Of a stretch of DNA of 64,000 nt, positions 53,942 through 62,393 are shown piece after piece (position 1 is the stretch's first letter; every line of letters begins with the position of its first letter). The notes below the pieces were generated by a model. The model ran no database searches. It was not told the origin of the DNA and was given only the letters and a program-made list of their open reading frames with translations. This stretch comes from an uncultured Aquimarina sp. GTDB taxonomy: Bacteria > Bacteroidota > Bacteroidia > Flavobacteriales > Flavobacteriaceae. Both the position numbers and the translations under genes were made by a program. The stretch is taken from the NCBI GenBank assembly GCA_947496705.1, contig CANMDW010000009.1, positions 62,001-126,000 on the forward strand, read 5' to 3'.

Positions 53942-54826
53942 TTATTCCTTACCCGCTTTAAACAAGAAGTCTTTTTCCTCTTTAGTTAAACTATCATATC
54001 CACTTTTACTAATTTTATCCAGGATGGCATCAATCTGCTCCTGATTTGGGCTTTTTGAGTGCTTTTTTACTGTGGTCGTCTTTTTTGTAGCCTTAGCATA
54101 GGTTTTTGACTTGTGAACTGTCTTTAGGGGGCTTTTCTTTTTTGGTTTGAATAGACTTACAAACCCATCCACTAGCTTTTCAAACCAGGAACCTATATCA
54201 TTTCCTTTTTTAAGCTGAATGGCATATGCATATCCAAAAATAGCCCCGCCCAGGTGTGCAATAAGACCTCCGGCATTGCCAGATGTAGGAATCTGAATTA
54301 AATCTGAAAGCACCACAAACACTCCTATATGCCATAATTTGACATTAAAGAAAATGATCCGCATCTCGGCATTGGGAGTATAGGCCGCAATAAAGATCAT
54401 AATGGCACGAACTGCTGCCGATGCACCGATCAAATATGCCAATGTACTATTTAAAACCGGAAAGAAGTTATATGACAGTACAAATAATAATCCGCCACAG
54501 ATAGCACCCAACAGATAAATCGTAAGGAACCTTCTTTCGGTAAATAAATTTAAAACGTACTGACCAAACCAATACAGTATCAACATATTCCAGAAGATAT
54601 GCCAAAAGTCGAAATGCAAAAAACTATAGGTAAGCAATCCCCATACCTGAAGAATCAGTGCCTCAAAAGCTGTTGGTAATACAAACCATTCCATCAAAGC
54701 ACCGGGGCTGGTCTTAAACATCCAGGCACCCAGTCTGGCAAACAAAAACAGCAAGGTATTAATTACAATCAGCTTAATAATAACATTAGCTGTTTTAAAT
54801 TGATAGGATAGATTGTTTGTTGCCAT
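53942..54826 (-). CDS. Rhomboid-family intramembrane protease (second copy)
   Basis: This 294-residue rhomboid has six membrane segments. ATG at 54826 (ATNNLSYQFK) is preferred over an upstream start that would run into the previous gene. The Ser loop reads IGASAAVRAIM, so GxSG has become GASA; the catalytic His is present in IAHLGGAIFGYA. The membrane part is followed by a lysine-rich linker and a C-terminal domain with EEKDFLFKAGK. Overlap with the upstream rhomboid is avoided by 2 bases. Tandem rhomboids are frequent in flavobacteria. Confidence 0.9.
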   Translation of the reverse strand: MATNNLSYQFKTANVIIKLIVINTLLFLFARLGAWMFKTSPGALMEWFVLPTAFEALILQVWGLLTYSFLHFDFWHIFWNMLILYWFGQYVLNLFTERRFLTIYLLGAICGGLLFVLSYNFFPVLNSTLAYLIGASAAVRAIMIFIAAYTPNAEMRIIFFNVKLWHIGVFVVLSDLIQIPTSGNAGGLIAHLGGAIFGYAYAIQLKKGNDIGSWFEKLVDGFVSLFKPKKKSPLKTVHKSKTYAKATKKTTTVKKHSKSPNQEQIDAILDKISKSGYDSLTKEEKDFLFKAGKE

Positions 54827-54828
54827 AA

Positions 54829-55581
54829 TTAATACCAACGATGTTGATTAAACGAATTCTTTTTCCAGTACCACATGGTAATAAAACCAATAACGGCACC
54901 TCCAATATGCGCCCAATGTGCAACATTAGAAGGTCCTAAAACTGCCTGACCGGTGATTCCCCCATATAAATCTAATAAGAAATATCCACCTATTAAATAT
55001 TTTGCTTTTATAGGGATTGGAATAAATATAATATATAAGGGTAAATTGGGGAACAATACTGCAAAAGCAGCCAATACTCCAAAAATTGCACCAGATGCTC
55101 CCACCATAGGTGACACATAGGCCCCAATCATTTTCTGTGTCACTTCCTGAGGTATGTTAGGGTACACTCTAAACTGTTCAGATGCTATCGCATCTTGTAT
55201 AAATTTATTGATCTCTGTGGGAGAAAATCCTGCTTCAAGATAGGCCTGGTACCCCGGATTAAACTGAAAATAGGTAAACAAAATCTGAAAACCTGCCGCC
55301 CCTAATCCAGAAAAGAAATAAATAAAAAGAAACTTTTTTTGACCTATAGCACTTTCGAGATGGCTTCCGAACATATACAATGCAAACATATTGAAAAAGA
55401 TATGCCCTGTACCACCATGCATAAACATGTGTGTGATAATCTGCCAGATCTGAAAATTATCATTTTTAGGAAACCATAGCGCAAAAAATTCGTAAGCTCT
55501 GTCTCCAAGTGAAATTGCTCCTATAAAGACAATAACATTGATAATCAATAAAACTTTTACTGTATCTGTAATTCTCCCCAT
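54829..55581 (-). CDS. Rhomboid-family intramembrane protease (first copy)
   Basis: This 250-residue rhomboid has the full Ser-His dyad: VGASGAIFGVLAAFA with the catalytic Ser, and NVAHWAHIGGAVIGF with the His. HMFMHGGTGHIFFNMFALYMFGSHLE is the conserved HxxxN-type segment of helix 2. Membrane topology is the basic six-helix form without extra domains. It starts 6 bases after mutL ends, and the second rhomboid follows with a 2-base gap, so the three form one transcript. Confidence 0.94.
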   Translation of the reverse strand: MGRITDTVKVLLIINVIVFIGAISLGDRAYEFFALWFPKNDNFQIWQIITHMFMHGGTGHIFFNMFALYMFGSHLESAIGQKKFLFIYFFSGLGAAGFQILFTYFQFNPGYQAYLEAGFSPTEINKFIQDAIASEQFRVYPNIPQEVTQKMIGAYVSPMVGASGAIFGVLAAFAVLFPNLPLYIIFIPIPIKAKYLIGGYFLLDLYGGITGQAVLGPSNVAHWAHIGGAVIGFITMWYWKKNSFNQHRWY

Positions 55582-55587
55582 GTATTT

Positions 55588-57462
55588 TTAAAATTTCTTA
55601 TCGATCTCATCTACAGTAAACGTGATGAAAGTCGGCTTATTATCTGGTGTTATACTCGGTTCTGTGCAGGCAAACAGGCTATTTACCATATAGTGTTGCT
55701 GTTCGGGAGCCATTTCTACCCCTGTTCTTACTGCGATACTCCTGGCCATTGATCTGGCCAGCAAATCGGTTTGTGAGAAACCACTATCAGGTACTTCATT
55801 CTCGAGATCACTCAACAACTGCTCTAATAAAACAGCCACCTCTTTCTCTGAGGTAACGACAGGAACACCTGTGATTTCAATCTCTCCCAGAGATTGCTGC
55901 CCAAAGACAAATCCTGTATTTTCTAATTGTTCTTTGACAGTCTCCAGCAAGGCAATCTCTTTTTTAGAAAAAGAAAGCGTAAGCGGGAACAACAACTGTT
56001 GACTCACCGCGCTCGCCATTGTGATGCTGCGCAGCAGTTCTTCGTACAGTATTCTTTGATGTGCACGATTTTGGTTTATAATTACCAGCCCGCTTTTGAT
56101 GGTGGTCACAATATATTTTTTTTGAAGCTGATAGGTGGTGTGATGACCCGCTTTTTTCTCATCTGATTCAAATAACGACCCTGTTACTTCAGAGCTTTCA
56201 AACGCTACCGATGAAAATTCATTACCTTGTGATGTAGGAGCTTTCATTTCTGACTCTAATCCCACATACAGGTTTTCCCAGCTTCCGGCAGATTCTTTTT
56301 TATAAGGTGTATAATTTTTGGTTGAAGAAGAACTTCCTCCTGATATTTTTTCTTCTTTAAAAGGATTGAAATTTCGATCCACCTCTATAGTAGGAGTTTG
56401 CACTGTCTTACTCTTATATCCATAGGGTGTGTCCATAGAAGCATCTCTATCAAAATCTAACACCGGCGCGACATTAAACTGCCCTAAACTATGTTTTATT
56501 GTAGAACGTAACATCGCATATAATGCATGCTCGTCTTCAAATTTAATCTCGGTCTTTGTAGGATGAATATTAATATCTATTGATTTAGGATCTACCTGTA
56601 GGTAGATAAAATAACTTGGGTGTGCCTTATCCTTCAGCAATCCTTCAAAAGCTGCATTAACCGAATGATTCAAGTATGCACTTTTAATAAATCTATTATT
56701 CACAAAGAAAAACTGCTCACCCCGGGATTTTTTGGCGTATTCTGGCTTGCCTACAAATCCGCTAATAGCCACAAGATCTGTTTCTTCTTTAACAGGAACG
56801 AGCTTCTCATTGGTTTTTCCTCCAAAAATATTCACAATACGCTGACGATCATTTGAAACAGGTAAGTTAAAAACCTCACTACCGTTATGAAACATATCAA
56901 ATTTTATGGCAGGATGTGCCATCGCAACACGATGAAATTCATCGATAATATGACGTAATTCTACCGCATTAGACTTTAAGAAATTTCGTCGTGCAGGGAT
57001 ATTATAAAACAAGTTTTTGACGCTTATTGAAGTTCCTTTTGGAGTTACACAAACTTCCTGAGAGATTACTTCACTACCTTCAATCTTAATCTCTGTACCC
57101 ACCTCACCATCTTCTTGTTTAGTTTTTAACTCTACATGAGCGATCGCCGCAATAGAGGCTAAAGCTTCTCCTCTGAAACCTTTGGTTTTTAACTGAAAAA
57201 GATCCTCTGCTGTTTTTATTTTTGAAGTAGCATGACGCTCAAAACTCAATCTGGCATCTGTGGTGCTCATCCCTACTCCATCGTCAATCACCTGAATCAG
57301 GATTTTCCCAGCCTCTTTTATGATAAGCTTAATATGAGTTGCCTGAGCATCAATAGCATTTTCTAACAACTCTTTTACCACCGAGGCTGGTCTTTGAACC
57401 ACCTCTCCGGCAGCTATTTGGTTGGCTACATGATCTGGTAATAGTTGAATGATATCAGACAT
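55588..57462 (-). CDS. mutL: DNA mismatch repair protein MutL
   Basis: This 624-residue MutL has the GHKL ATPase N-domain with AAGEVVQRPASVVKELLENAIDA, IDDGVGMS, TSKI and FRGEALASIAA, then PARRNFLKS and the DNA-binding NNRFIKSAYLNHSV. The C-terminal dimerisation domain contains NQNRAHQRILYEE at 463-475, where endonuclease-type MutLs have DQHA(x)2E(x)4E. The Asp, His and first Glu are all changed (Asn463, Asn465, Gln469). Nicking activity may therefore be lost or supplied by other residues. It is followed by the rhomboids and preceded, without a gap, by a small membrane protein gene. Confidence 0.95.
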   Translation of the reverse strand: MSDIIQLLPDHVANQIAAGEVVQRPASVVKELLENAIDAQATHIKLIIKEAGKILIQVIDDGVGMSTTDARLSFERHATSKIKTAEDLFQLKTKGFRGEALASIAAIAHVELKTKQEDGEVGTEIKIEGSEVISQEVCVTPKGTSISVKNLFYNIPARRNFLKSNAVELRHIIDEFHRVAMAHPAIKFDMFHNGSEVFNLPVSNDRQRIVNIFGGKTNEKLVPVKEETDLVAISGFVGKPEYAKKSRGEQFFFVNNRFIKSAYLNHSVNAAFEGLLKDKAHPSYFIYLQVDPKSIDINIHPTKTEIKFEDEHALYAMLRSTIKHSLGQFNVAPVLDFDRDASMDTPYGYKSKTVQTPTIEVDRNFNPFKEEKISGGSSSSTKNYTPYKKESAGSWENLYVGLESEMKAPTSQGNEFSSVAFESSEVTGSLFESDEKKAGHHTTYQLQKKYIVTTIKSGLVIINQNRAHQRILYEELLRSITMASAVSQQLLFPLTLSFSKKEIALLETVKEQLENTGFVFGQQSLGEIEITGVPVVTSEKEVAVLLEQLLSDLENEVPDSGFSQTDLLARSMARSIAVRTGVEMAPEQQHYMVNSLFACTEPSITPDNKPTFITFTVDEIDKKF

Positions 57463-57753
57463 TTATCGTCTTGCAGTAAATATGGATAAATCAAACTCTA
57501 TGAGATATAAAAAAATAAAAAGCAGAATTAGAAAAATCCATAAAACCCTTCGGTTTACCCTTCTATCTGCATCATGCCTTAAATCTTCCCAAGCATTTTT
57601 GAATTTATCTTTGAAGCCATTGTTTCTTCCTACGGTACTTCTAAATTTATCAAACTTATGCTCTATCTGGTATGGACTACCTTCTCCGTCATCGTTCCAA
57701 TAGCGTGGTGAATAACTAAACTTTTTATTTTTTCGTGTTTTAAATATTCCCAT
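57463..57753 (-). CDS. Small C-terminally anchored protein, unknown function
   Basis: This 96-residue protein begins GIFKTRKNKKFSYSPRYWNDDG, continues with a basic region, and ends with one membrane helix (WIFLILLFIFLYLIEF). It belongs to a flavobacterial group sometimes mislabelled riboflavin synthase beta subunit, probably because it lies near ribH. It has no lumazine synthase motif; the true ribH is upstream on the same strand. Its stop abuts the mutL start. The DNA for its last 15 codons is repeated about 510 bases upstream as a relic. Confidence 0.75.
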   Translation of the reverse strand: MGIFKTRKNKKFSYSPRYWNDDGEGSPYQIEHKFDKFRSTVGRNNGFKDKFKNAWEDLRHDADRRVNRRVLWIFLILLFIFLYLIEFDLSIFTARR

Positions 57754-57983
57754 AATTAATCCAAATATACTTAAAATGCATTGTATTCTAAAGCTTTTAG
57801 CATTACAATAACATCAATATATAAACAGCAAGGATCGTACCATTTAAAAAAAGGAAGCAGGAGCACTACGCTCTAAACGTCAAGAATCAGAACTTTCTTA
57901 AATATCAATCCTTTATGTATCTCAAAGTTGTTTAGCATAAAACAAGTAGTGAAATGCTTCAATCAAAAAAGTCTAAATCACTT

Positions 57984-58028
57984 CAGTAAATATGGATAAA
58001 TCAAATTCTATGAGATATAAGAAAATAA
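57984..58028 (-). pseudogene. Relic copy of the 3' end of the small membrane protein gene
   Basis: These 45 bases match 57474-57518 at 43 positions. In the - strand frame they read IFLYLIEFDLSIFT, then EVI and a stop, against the intact IFLYLIEFDLSIFTARR. No upstream part of the copied gene remains. Otherwise the 339-base gap 57754-58092 is AT-rich with no gene or RNA that I can see. Confidence 0.7.
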
Positions 58029-58092
58029 CCTCTTCATATCATACCCCGATGATTAATAAAATGCTATTTAGTGTCTGGTCGGAAATATACCA

Positions 58093-58596
58093 CTATTTAT
58101 AAAAGGTAGCATCTTTGCGCAATTGCGCCATTTTGATCGCAGCAATTGCTGCCTCTGTTCCTTTATTACCATGCTTACCCCCTGAGCGGTCTATAGATTG
58201 TTGCAGGGTGTTATCGGTAAGCACACAAAATATAACAGGAATGTCGTTTTTAATATTGAGGTCTTTGATGCCTTGTGTTACCCCTTGGCATACAAAATCG
58301 AAATGTTTGGTCTCCCCCTGGATCACACATCCTACGGCAATAATAACATCCAGCATATCAAAAGATTCTTGCATCTTTTTGCAGCCATATACCAACTCAA
58401 AACTACCTGGCACGTTCCATCGAACAATATTTTCTTTGATCGCTCCACAATCGATTAGAGCATCAAATGCACCTTGAAACAGACCCTGAGTGATCTGTTC
58501 ATTCCATTCTGAAACAACAATCCCAAACCGAAAATTTTTCGCATCTGGGATCGTGGTCTTATCGTATTGTGAAAGATTTTTATTTTCTGTAGCCAT
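58093..58596 (-). CDS. ribH: 6,7-dimethyl-8-ribityllumazine synthase
   Basis: RibH condenses the pyrimidinedione and dihydroxybutanone phosphate to lumazine, the penultimate step of riboflavin synthesis, as a multimer. The 167-residue product has FGIVVSEWNEQIT, RWNVPGSFELVYGCKKM, IAVGCVIQGETKHFDFVC, IPVIFCVLTDNTLQQSIDRSGGKHGNKG and a closing helix AAIAAIKMAQL. Length is normal. The TPR protein gene lies 65 bases upstream on the same strand. Confidence 0.96.
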   Translation of the reverse strand: MATENKNLSQYDKTTIPDAKNFRFGIVVSEWNEQITQGLFQGAFDALIDCGAIKENIVRWNVPGSFELVYGCKKMQESFDMLDVIIAVGCVIQGETKHFDFVCQGVTQGIKDLNIKNDIPVIFCVLTDNTLQQSIDRSGGKHGNKGTEAAIAAIKMAQLRKDATFYK

Positions 58597-58661
58597 GTTC
58601 TCGAAAGTTATGAGTGATGAGTGATGAATCTAAGAACCCCATAACTCCTAACTCTAAACTA

Positions 58662-59432
58662 TTATTTCATTGCTTGTGCTTGTCCCAGGTGCACATCTAC
58701 CTGATTGGCTTCTACACTTTTTGAAAACTCTTCTTTGATTCGCTCTAAGTGCGGAATAGCAACTTCGGGTTTATTTAAAGATATTGCAGTAATTGCCGCT
58801 TTTAATAAAAACTTGGGTGTTGTAAAATCATTTATTTTTGTATTGGCAGCTTTTTCATAATATACCAGTGCTTCTTCCGTTTGGTCTAACTGAGAGAATG
58901 CATCCCCTATACCTCCTAAGGCCAAAGGGCCTAATACTTCATCATCACTCTTAAAATCATCAAGATATTCTATGGCTTCCTGATATTTATTCATATTAAG
59001 ATACGCAAAGCCTGCATAATAATTTGCAAGGTTAGCAGCTTTTGTACCACCATAATTTTCGATAATTTCTATGAAACCGTACTTCCCTTCACCTCCATTA
59101 AGTGCCAGACCATATAAAGAGTCTTTAAGTGTACTGTTTCCATTCACTGCATTATCAAAGTATTGCTGTGCTTTAAACATCTCGTTGGCTGCTTCTTGTT
59201 CTTTTGGTTCCTGGATAAATTTTTGAAACCCAAGATAACCTAGTATAACCAATGCTATCAACCCAACTGCACCTAGTATATATTTTTGATTGGCTGCAAC
59301 CCATTCTTCAGTTTTGGAAGCTCCTGCGTCTAGGGTATTAAATACCTCTGCCGTTGTTGAATTATCTTCAACCTGCTCTGCTTCTTCAGCCTTATTTTTT
59401 GGTTTATATCCTCGTTTCTTATAAGTTGCCAT
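58662..59432 (-). CDS. YfgM-like tetratricopeptide membrane protein
   Basis: This 256-residue protein has a cytoplasmic acidic N-terminus, one membrane helix (about residues 53-70, ILGAVGLIALVILGYLGF) and periplasmic TPR-like repeats (YYAGFAYLNMNKYQEAIEYL and LGGIGDAFSQLDQTEEALVYYEKAA). The layout resembles YfgM, an ancillary subunit of the Sec translocon and periplasmic chaperone network, but that role is inferred. A promoter box lies 21 bases before the start. It is divergent from recF. Confidence 0.85.
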   Translation of the reverse strand: MATYKKRGYKPKNKAEEAEQVEDNSTTAEVFNTLDAGASKTEEWVAANQKYILGAVGLIALVILGYLGFQKFIQEPKEQEAANEMFKAQQYFDNAVNGNSTLKDSLYGLALNGGEGKYGFIEIIENYGGTKAANLANYYAGFAYLNMNKYQEAIEYLDDFKSDDEVLGPLALGGIGDAFSQLDQTEEALVYYEKAANTKINDFTTPKFLLKAAITAISLNKPEVAIPHLERIKEEFSKSVEANQVDVHLGQAQAMK

Positions 59433-59452
59433 AAGTTTACTTTAGTGAAGGG

Positions 59453-59460
59453 CAAAAATA
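59453..59460 (-). promoter_or_regulatory. Promoter -7 box of the TPR gene
   Basis: On the - strand this reads TATTTTTG, an exact match to TAnnTTTG, with a start of transcription expected about 7 bases downstream, close to the ATG at 59432. A -33 TTG at the usual distance is not obvious. Confidence 0.5.
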
Positions 59461-59568
59461 AAATTTTTATTCATAATTAAAAGCACAACTATTTATTATT
59501 TTTCAATAATTTGCATGAATTAATTAAGAATTTCATTACAATTACGACTCCTTGATGATCAGTGTTTT

Positions 59569-60660
59569 ATGGTTTTAAAATCTCTTTCTTTACTCAATTA
59601 CAAAAATTTTGAATCCATTAATTTTGATTTTGATGATAAGATAAACTGTTTGGTAGGGAATAATGGCGTCGGAAAAACAAATATTCTAGATGCAATTTAT
59701 CATTTATCTTTTGGAAAAAGCTATTTTAATCCGATTACGGGTCAAAATATAAAACATGAGACCGATTTTTTTGTTATTGATGGCTTATACGAAAAAGAAG
59801 GCCGGGACGAGAAGGTAATCGTAAGTGCCAAGAGAGGCCAAAAAAAGGTAATTAAACGCAACGGAAAAACCTATGACACTTTTAGCGAACATATCGGTTT
59901 TTTGCCTTTGGTTATTGTATCACCTGCAGACAGGGATCTCATCACCGAAGGAAGTGATACACGCCGCAAATTTATAGATGGAGTGATTTCGCAAAGCGAT
60001 CAAAACTATCTTACAACACTTTTAAAATATGCAAAAATAGTTGCCCAGCGTAATTCTTTACTAAAATATTTTGCAGTCAATAACACTTTTGATCCAACTA
60101 CCCTTGAAATCTATAATCAACAGCTACATGAATATGGTACCGTTATTTATGAAAAAAGGAAGGAATTTCTTGAGACGTTTATCCCTATTTTTATTGACCG
60201 ATATGAGGCGATTACCTCTGGGAAAGAAAAGGTAGCCCTTGTCTACCAAAGCAAGTTATCAGAAACTGATTTATTAACGCTTTTGGAGCAAAATCTAAGC
60301 AAAGACAGAACGCTTCAATACACCAGTGTTGGTGTGCACAAGGATGATTTATCTTTTGAGATCGAAGGATATCCTATCAAAAAATTCGGAAGCCAGGGGC
60401 AGCAAAAGTCATTTCTTATCGCATTAAAACTGGCACAATTTGATTTCATAAAAAGGCAAACCAACGTAAACCCCATACTGCTACTTGATGATATTTTTGA
60501 TAAATTGGATTCAACACGTGTAGAACATATCATAAAACTGGTCGATGATCAAAATTTTGGGCAACTATTTATAAGTGATACCCATGCAGAACGCACTGAA
60601 GAAGTAGTAAAAAAGATTTCTCAGTCGTATAAGATTATTAAATTAGGGATGAGGAATTAG
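59569..60660 (+). CDS. recF: DNA replication and repair protein RecF
   Basis: RecF is an SMC-like ATPase that helps RecA load at gaps. The 363-residue product has Walker A GNNGVGKTN (residues 30-38), PADRDLITEGSDTRRKFIDG, the signature region KKFGSQGQQKSFLIALKLA and Walker B PILLLDDIFDKLD, followed by FISDTHAERTE. Length is normal. It lacks dnaA or gyrB neighbours, as usual in flavobacteria, where it sits near ribH, the TPR gene and DUF721. Confidence 0.96.
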   Translation: MVLKSLSLLNYKNFESINFDFDDKINCLVGNNGVGKTNILDAIYHLSFGKSYFNPITGQNIKHETDFFVIDGLYEKEGRDEKVIVSAKRGQKKVIKRNGKTYDTFSEHIGFLPLVIVSPADRDLITEGSDTRRKFIDGVISQSDQNYLTTLLKYAKIVAQRNSLLKYFAVNNTFDPTTLEIYNQQLHEYGTVIYEKRKEFLETFIPIFIDRYEAITSGKEKVALVYQSKLSETDLLTLLEQNLSKDRTLQYTSVGVHKDDLSFEIEGYPIKKFGSQGQQKSFLIALKLAQFDFIKRQTNVNPILLLDDIFDKLDSTRVEHIIKLVDDQNFGQLFISDTHAERTEEVVKKISQSYKIIKLGMRN

Positions 60661-60831
60661 GAATTAGGGATGAGGTTGTGAGTATTTGAGTTGGTGAATC
60701 TAGAGCTATGTATAAGTTACTAAATATGAATTTATAATACTCCCAACTTTCTTTACAGACCTTCAATAACAATGAACTCATCTTGAGTTCAATAAAATTA
60801 AGCTTACTTTAAATAGTATTGAGAAAGAACT

Positions 60832-61245
60832 ATGAAAAATATATCATTTTATGTTTTAGCTATTCTTTTCATTTCCTGTAAAAAAGCCAATCCGCAGGAT
60901 TACATCCCATATATAAATGGGTATTGGGAGATAGAACGCGTAGTGCTACCCGATGGAACAGAAAAAGAATATACATTCAATCAAAGTGTAGATTTCTTTG
61001 AAGTAAGAGGTGCTATAGGAATACGTAAAAAAGTACAACCAAAATTGGATGGAAGTTTTATGGTTACCAATGATAGTGAGACATTTACTTTGAAAATAGA
61101 AAACGACAGCCTGAGGATGTATTACAAAACTCGGTTGGCAGCATGGAAAGAAACATTGATTTCTGCAAAAGAAAACCAAATTGTGATTATAAATGAAGCT
61201 GGAAATGTTTACTTTTATAAACCATATCAAAAGATAAAATTGTAA
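60832..61245 (+). CDS. Small lipocalin-like lipoprotein
   Basis: This 137-residue lipoprotein has lipobox LFISC (Cys16). After it come INGYWEIERVVLPDGTEKEY and alternating short strands with DSLRMYYKTRL, consistent with a small lipocalin-like beta barrel. Its stop codon overlaps the DUF721 start by one base. Function unknown. Confidence 0.8.
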   Translation: MKNISFYVLAILFISCKKANPQDYIPYINGYWEIERVVLPDGTEKEYTFNQSVDFFEVRGAIGIRKKVQPKLDGSFMVTNDSETFTLKIENDSLRMYYKTRLAAWKETLISAKENQIVIINEAGNVYFYKPYQKIKL

Positions 61246-61541
61246 TGGCCAAAAGGCATCAAGAACACCAAAGCCTGGGAGATGTTTTAAAAGACTTCGT
61301 CTCAGACAACAACCTTCAGAAAGGTTTGGACAAGGTATCTGTGCGCGATGTCTGGGAAAAAGTCATGGGACCTGCTATTACCAAATATACACAAAATATC
61401 AAGCTGGAACGAAATACTTTATTTGTTCAGCTTACATCTTCTGTACTAAGAGAAGAACTCAGTTATGGTACGCAAAAGATTATTGTTAATCTCAATGATG
61501 AATTAGGGAGAGAACTGGTCAAAAAATTAGTACTCAGATAA
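61245..61541 (+). CDS. DUF721 (DciA-like) protein
   Basis: This 98-residue DUF721 protein has the SLGDVLKDFVSDNNLQKGLDKVSV start, VWEKVMGPAITKYTQNIKLERNTLFV and the end LREELSYGTQKIIVNLNDEL. DUF721 overlaps the DciA family, in which some members load the replicative helicase. A replication role here is inferred from family and from the nearby recF. It is translated from an overlap with the lipoprotein stop (TAATG). Confidence 0.88.
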   Translation: MAKRHQEHQSLGDVLKDFVSDNNLQKGLDKVSVRDVWEKVMGPAITKYTQNIKLERNTLFVQLTSSVLREELSYGTQKIIVNLNDELGRELVKKLVLR

Positions 61542-61719
61542 TCAACAGCTTAACTTAGTTAATTCTTTCATAAACTATTTTTGTCCTCGTAATAAAGAAT
61601 ACCTGGAGTTGGTGAGCCTATTACACCATGGTTATGCAATAATGGTTATTGTGTGGTTGGTGAAACATAATGCAAATCAAAGAAGTGATGAAAAATATCT
61701 TTTTTGATTTTGTAGTCTT

Positions 61720-62109
61720 TTACTCCCCTAGTCTATCCTTTACATATTCTATTTGGTTTTTTCCATGAGCGGCTGGTTTACCGTGTTCATCAAGGTTCAC
61801 CATAGTAATATTCTCTACTTGTATAATTGTTTTGCGGGTGAGTTTATTTCTTACTTCACATTTTAGCACTAATGAGGTATATCCGAATTTTACTACATCC
61901 ATTCCGATTTCAATAATATCTCCTTGTACTGCCGAACTTACAAAATTGATTTCAGATATGAATTTGGTAACAACCCTTCTGCTTTCTAATTGTATGACAG
62001 CATATAGTGCAGCCTCTTCATCAATCCATTCCAGGAGCCTTCCTCCAAACAATGTTTCGTTTGGGTTTAAGTCTCCGGGTTTTACAATTTTTCTCGTATG
62101 ATATCTCAT
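61720..62109 (-). CDS. Hotdog-fold acyl-CoA thioesterase
   Basis: This 129-residue hotdog protein resembles YciA and cytosolic acyl-CoA thioesterases. Evidence is KPGDLNPNETLFGGRLLEWIDEEAALYA with the catalytic Asp-type segment, RRVVTKFISEINFVSSAVQGDIIEI and YTSLVLKCEVRNKLTRKTI. It would hydrolyse acyl-CoA in the cytoplasm. It converges on DUF721 with 178 bases between the two ends, in which I see no clear terminator. Confidence 0.9.
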   Translation of the reverse strand: MRYHTRKIVKPGDLNPNETLFGGRLLEWIDEEAALYAVIQLESRRVVTKFISEINFVSSAVQGDIIEIGMDVVKFGYTSLVLKCEVRNKLTRKTIIQVENITMVNLDEHGKPAAHGKNQIEYVKDRLGE

Positions 62110-62393
62110 AATTCGCGTTTGTTTGCAACAAAATTATCGAAAATAAATGTGTGAACCCTTAATTTAGACATCTTCCGGAAAGAATTATGGCTTTTAGAAT
62201 TTGAAGAGAAATATCATAAAAGATTAAAAATTATAATCCTGATATTTTACCATTATGACATAGAAGTGGTTTAAAAAATAACTTCAAAGGGGCGGGAACG
62301 TAAAGAAAATGTTTGGTAAATATTTTTTATAACCGAGCCAGCTGGTGCAGAGGGGTTTATTCTGAAGTCTCAGGATTCATGTGAGAGCGACAT

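Noticed and set aside
57463..57753. Riboflavin synthase beta subunit
   Set aside because: The product has a membrane helix and none of the lumazine synthase motifs; the real ribH is at 58093-58596.
57474..58028. Direct repeats as the ends of an insertion sequence
   Set aside because: No transposase frame or terminal inverted repeats lie between them, and one copy is simply the end of a gene.
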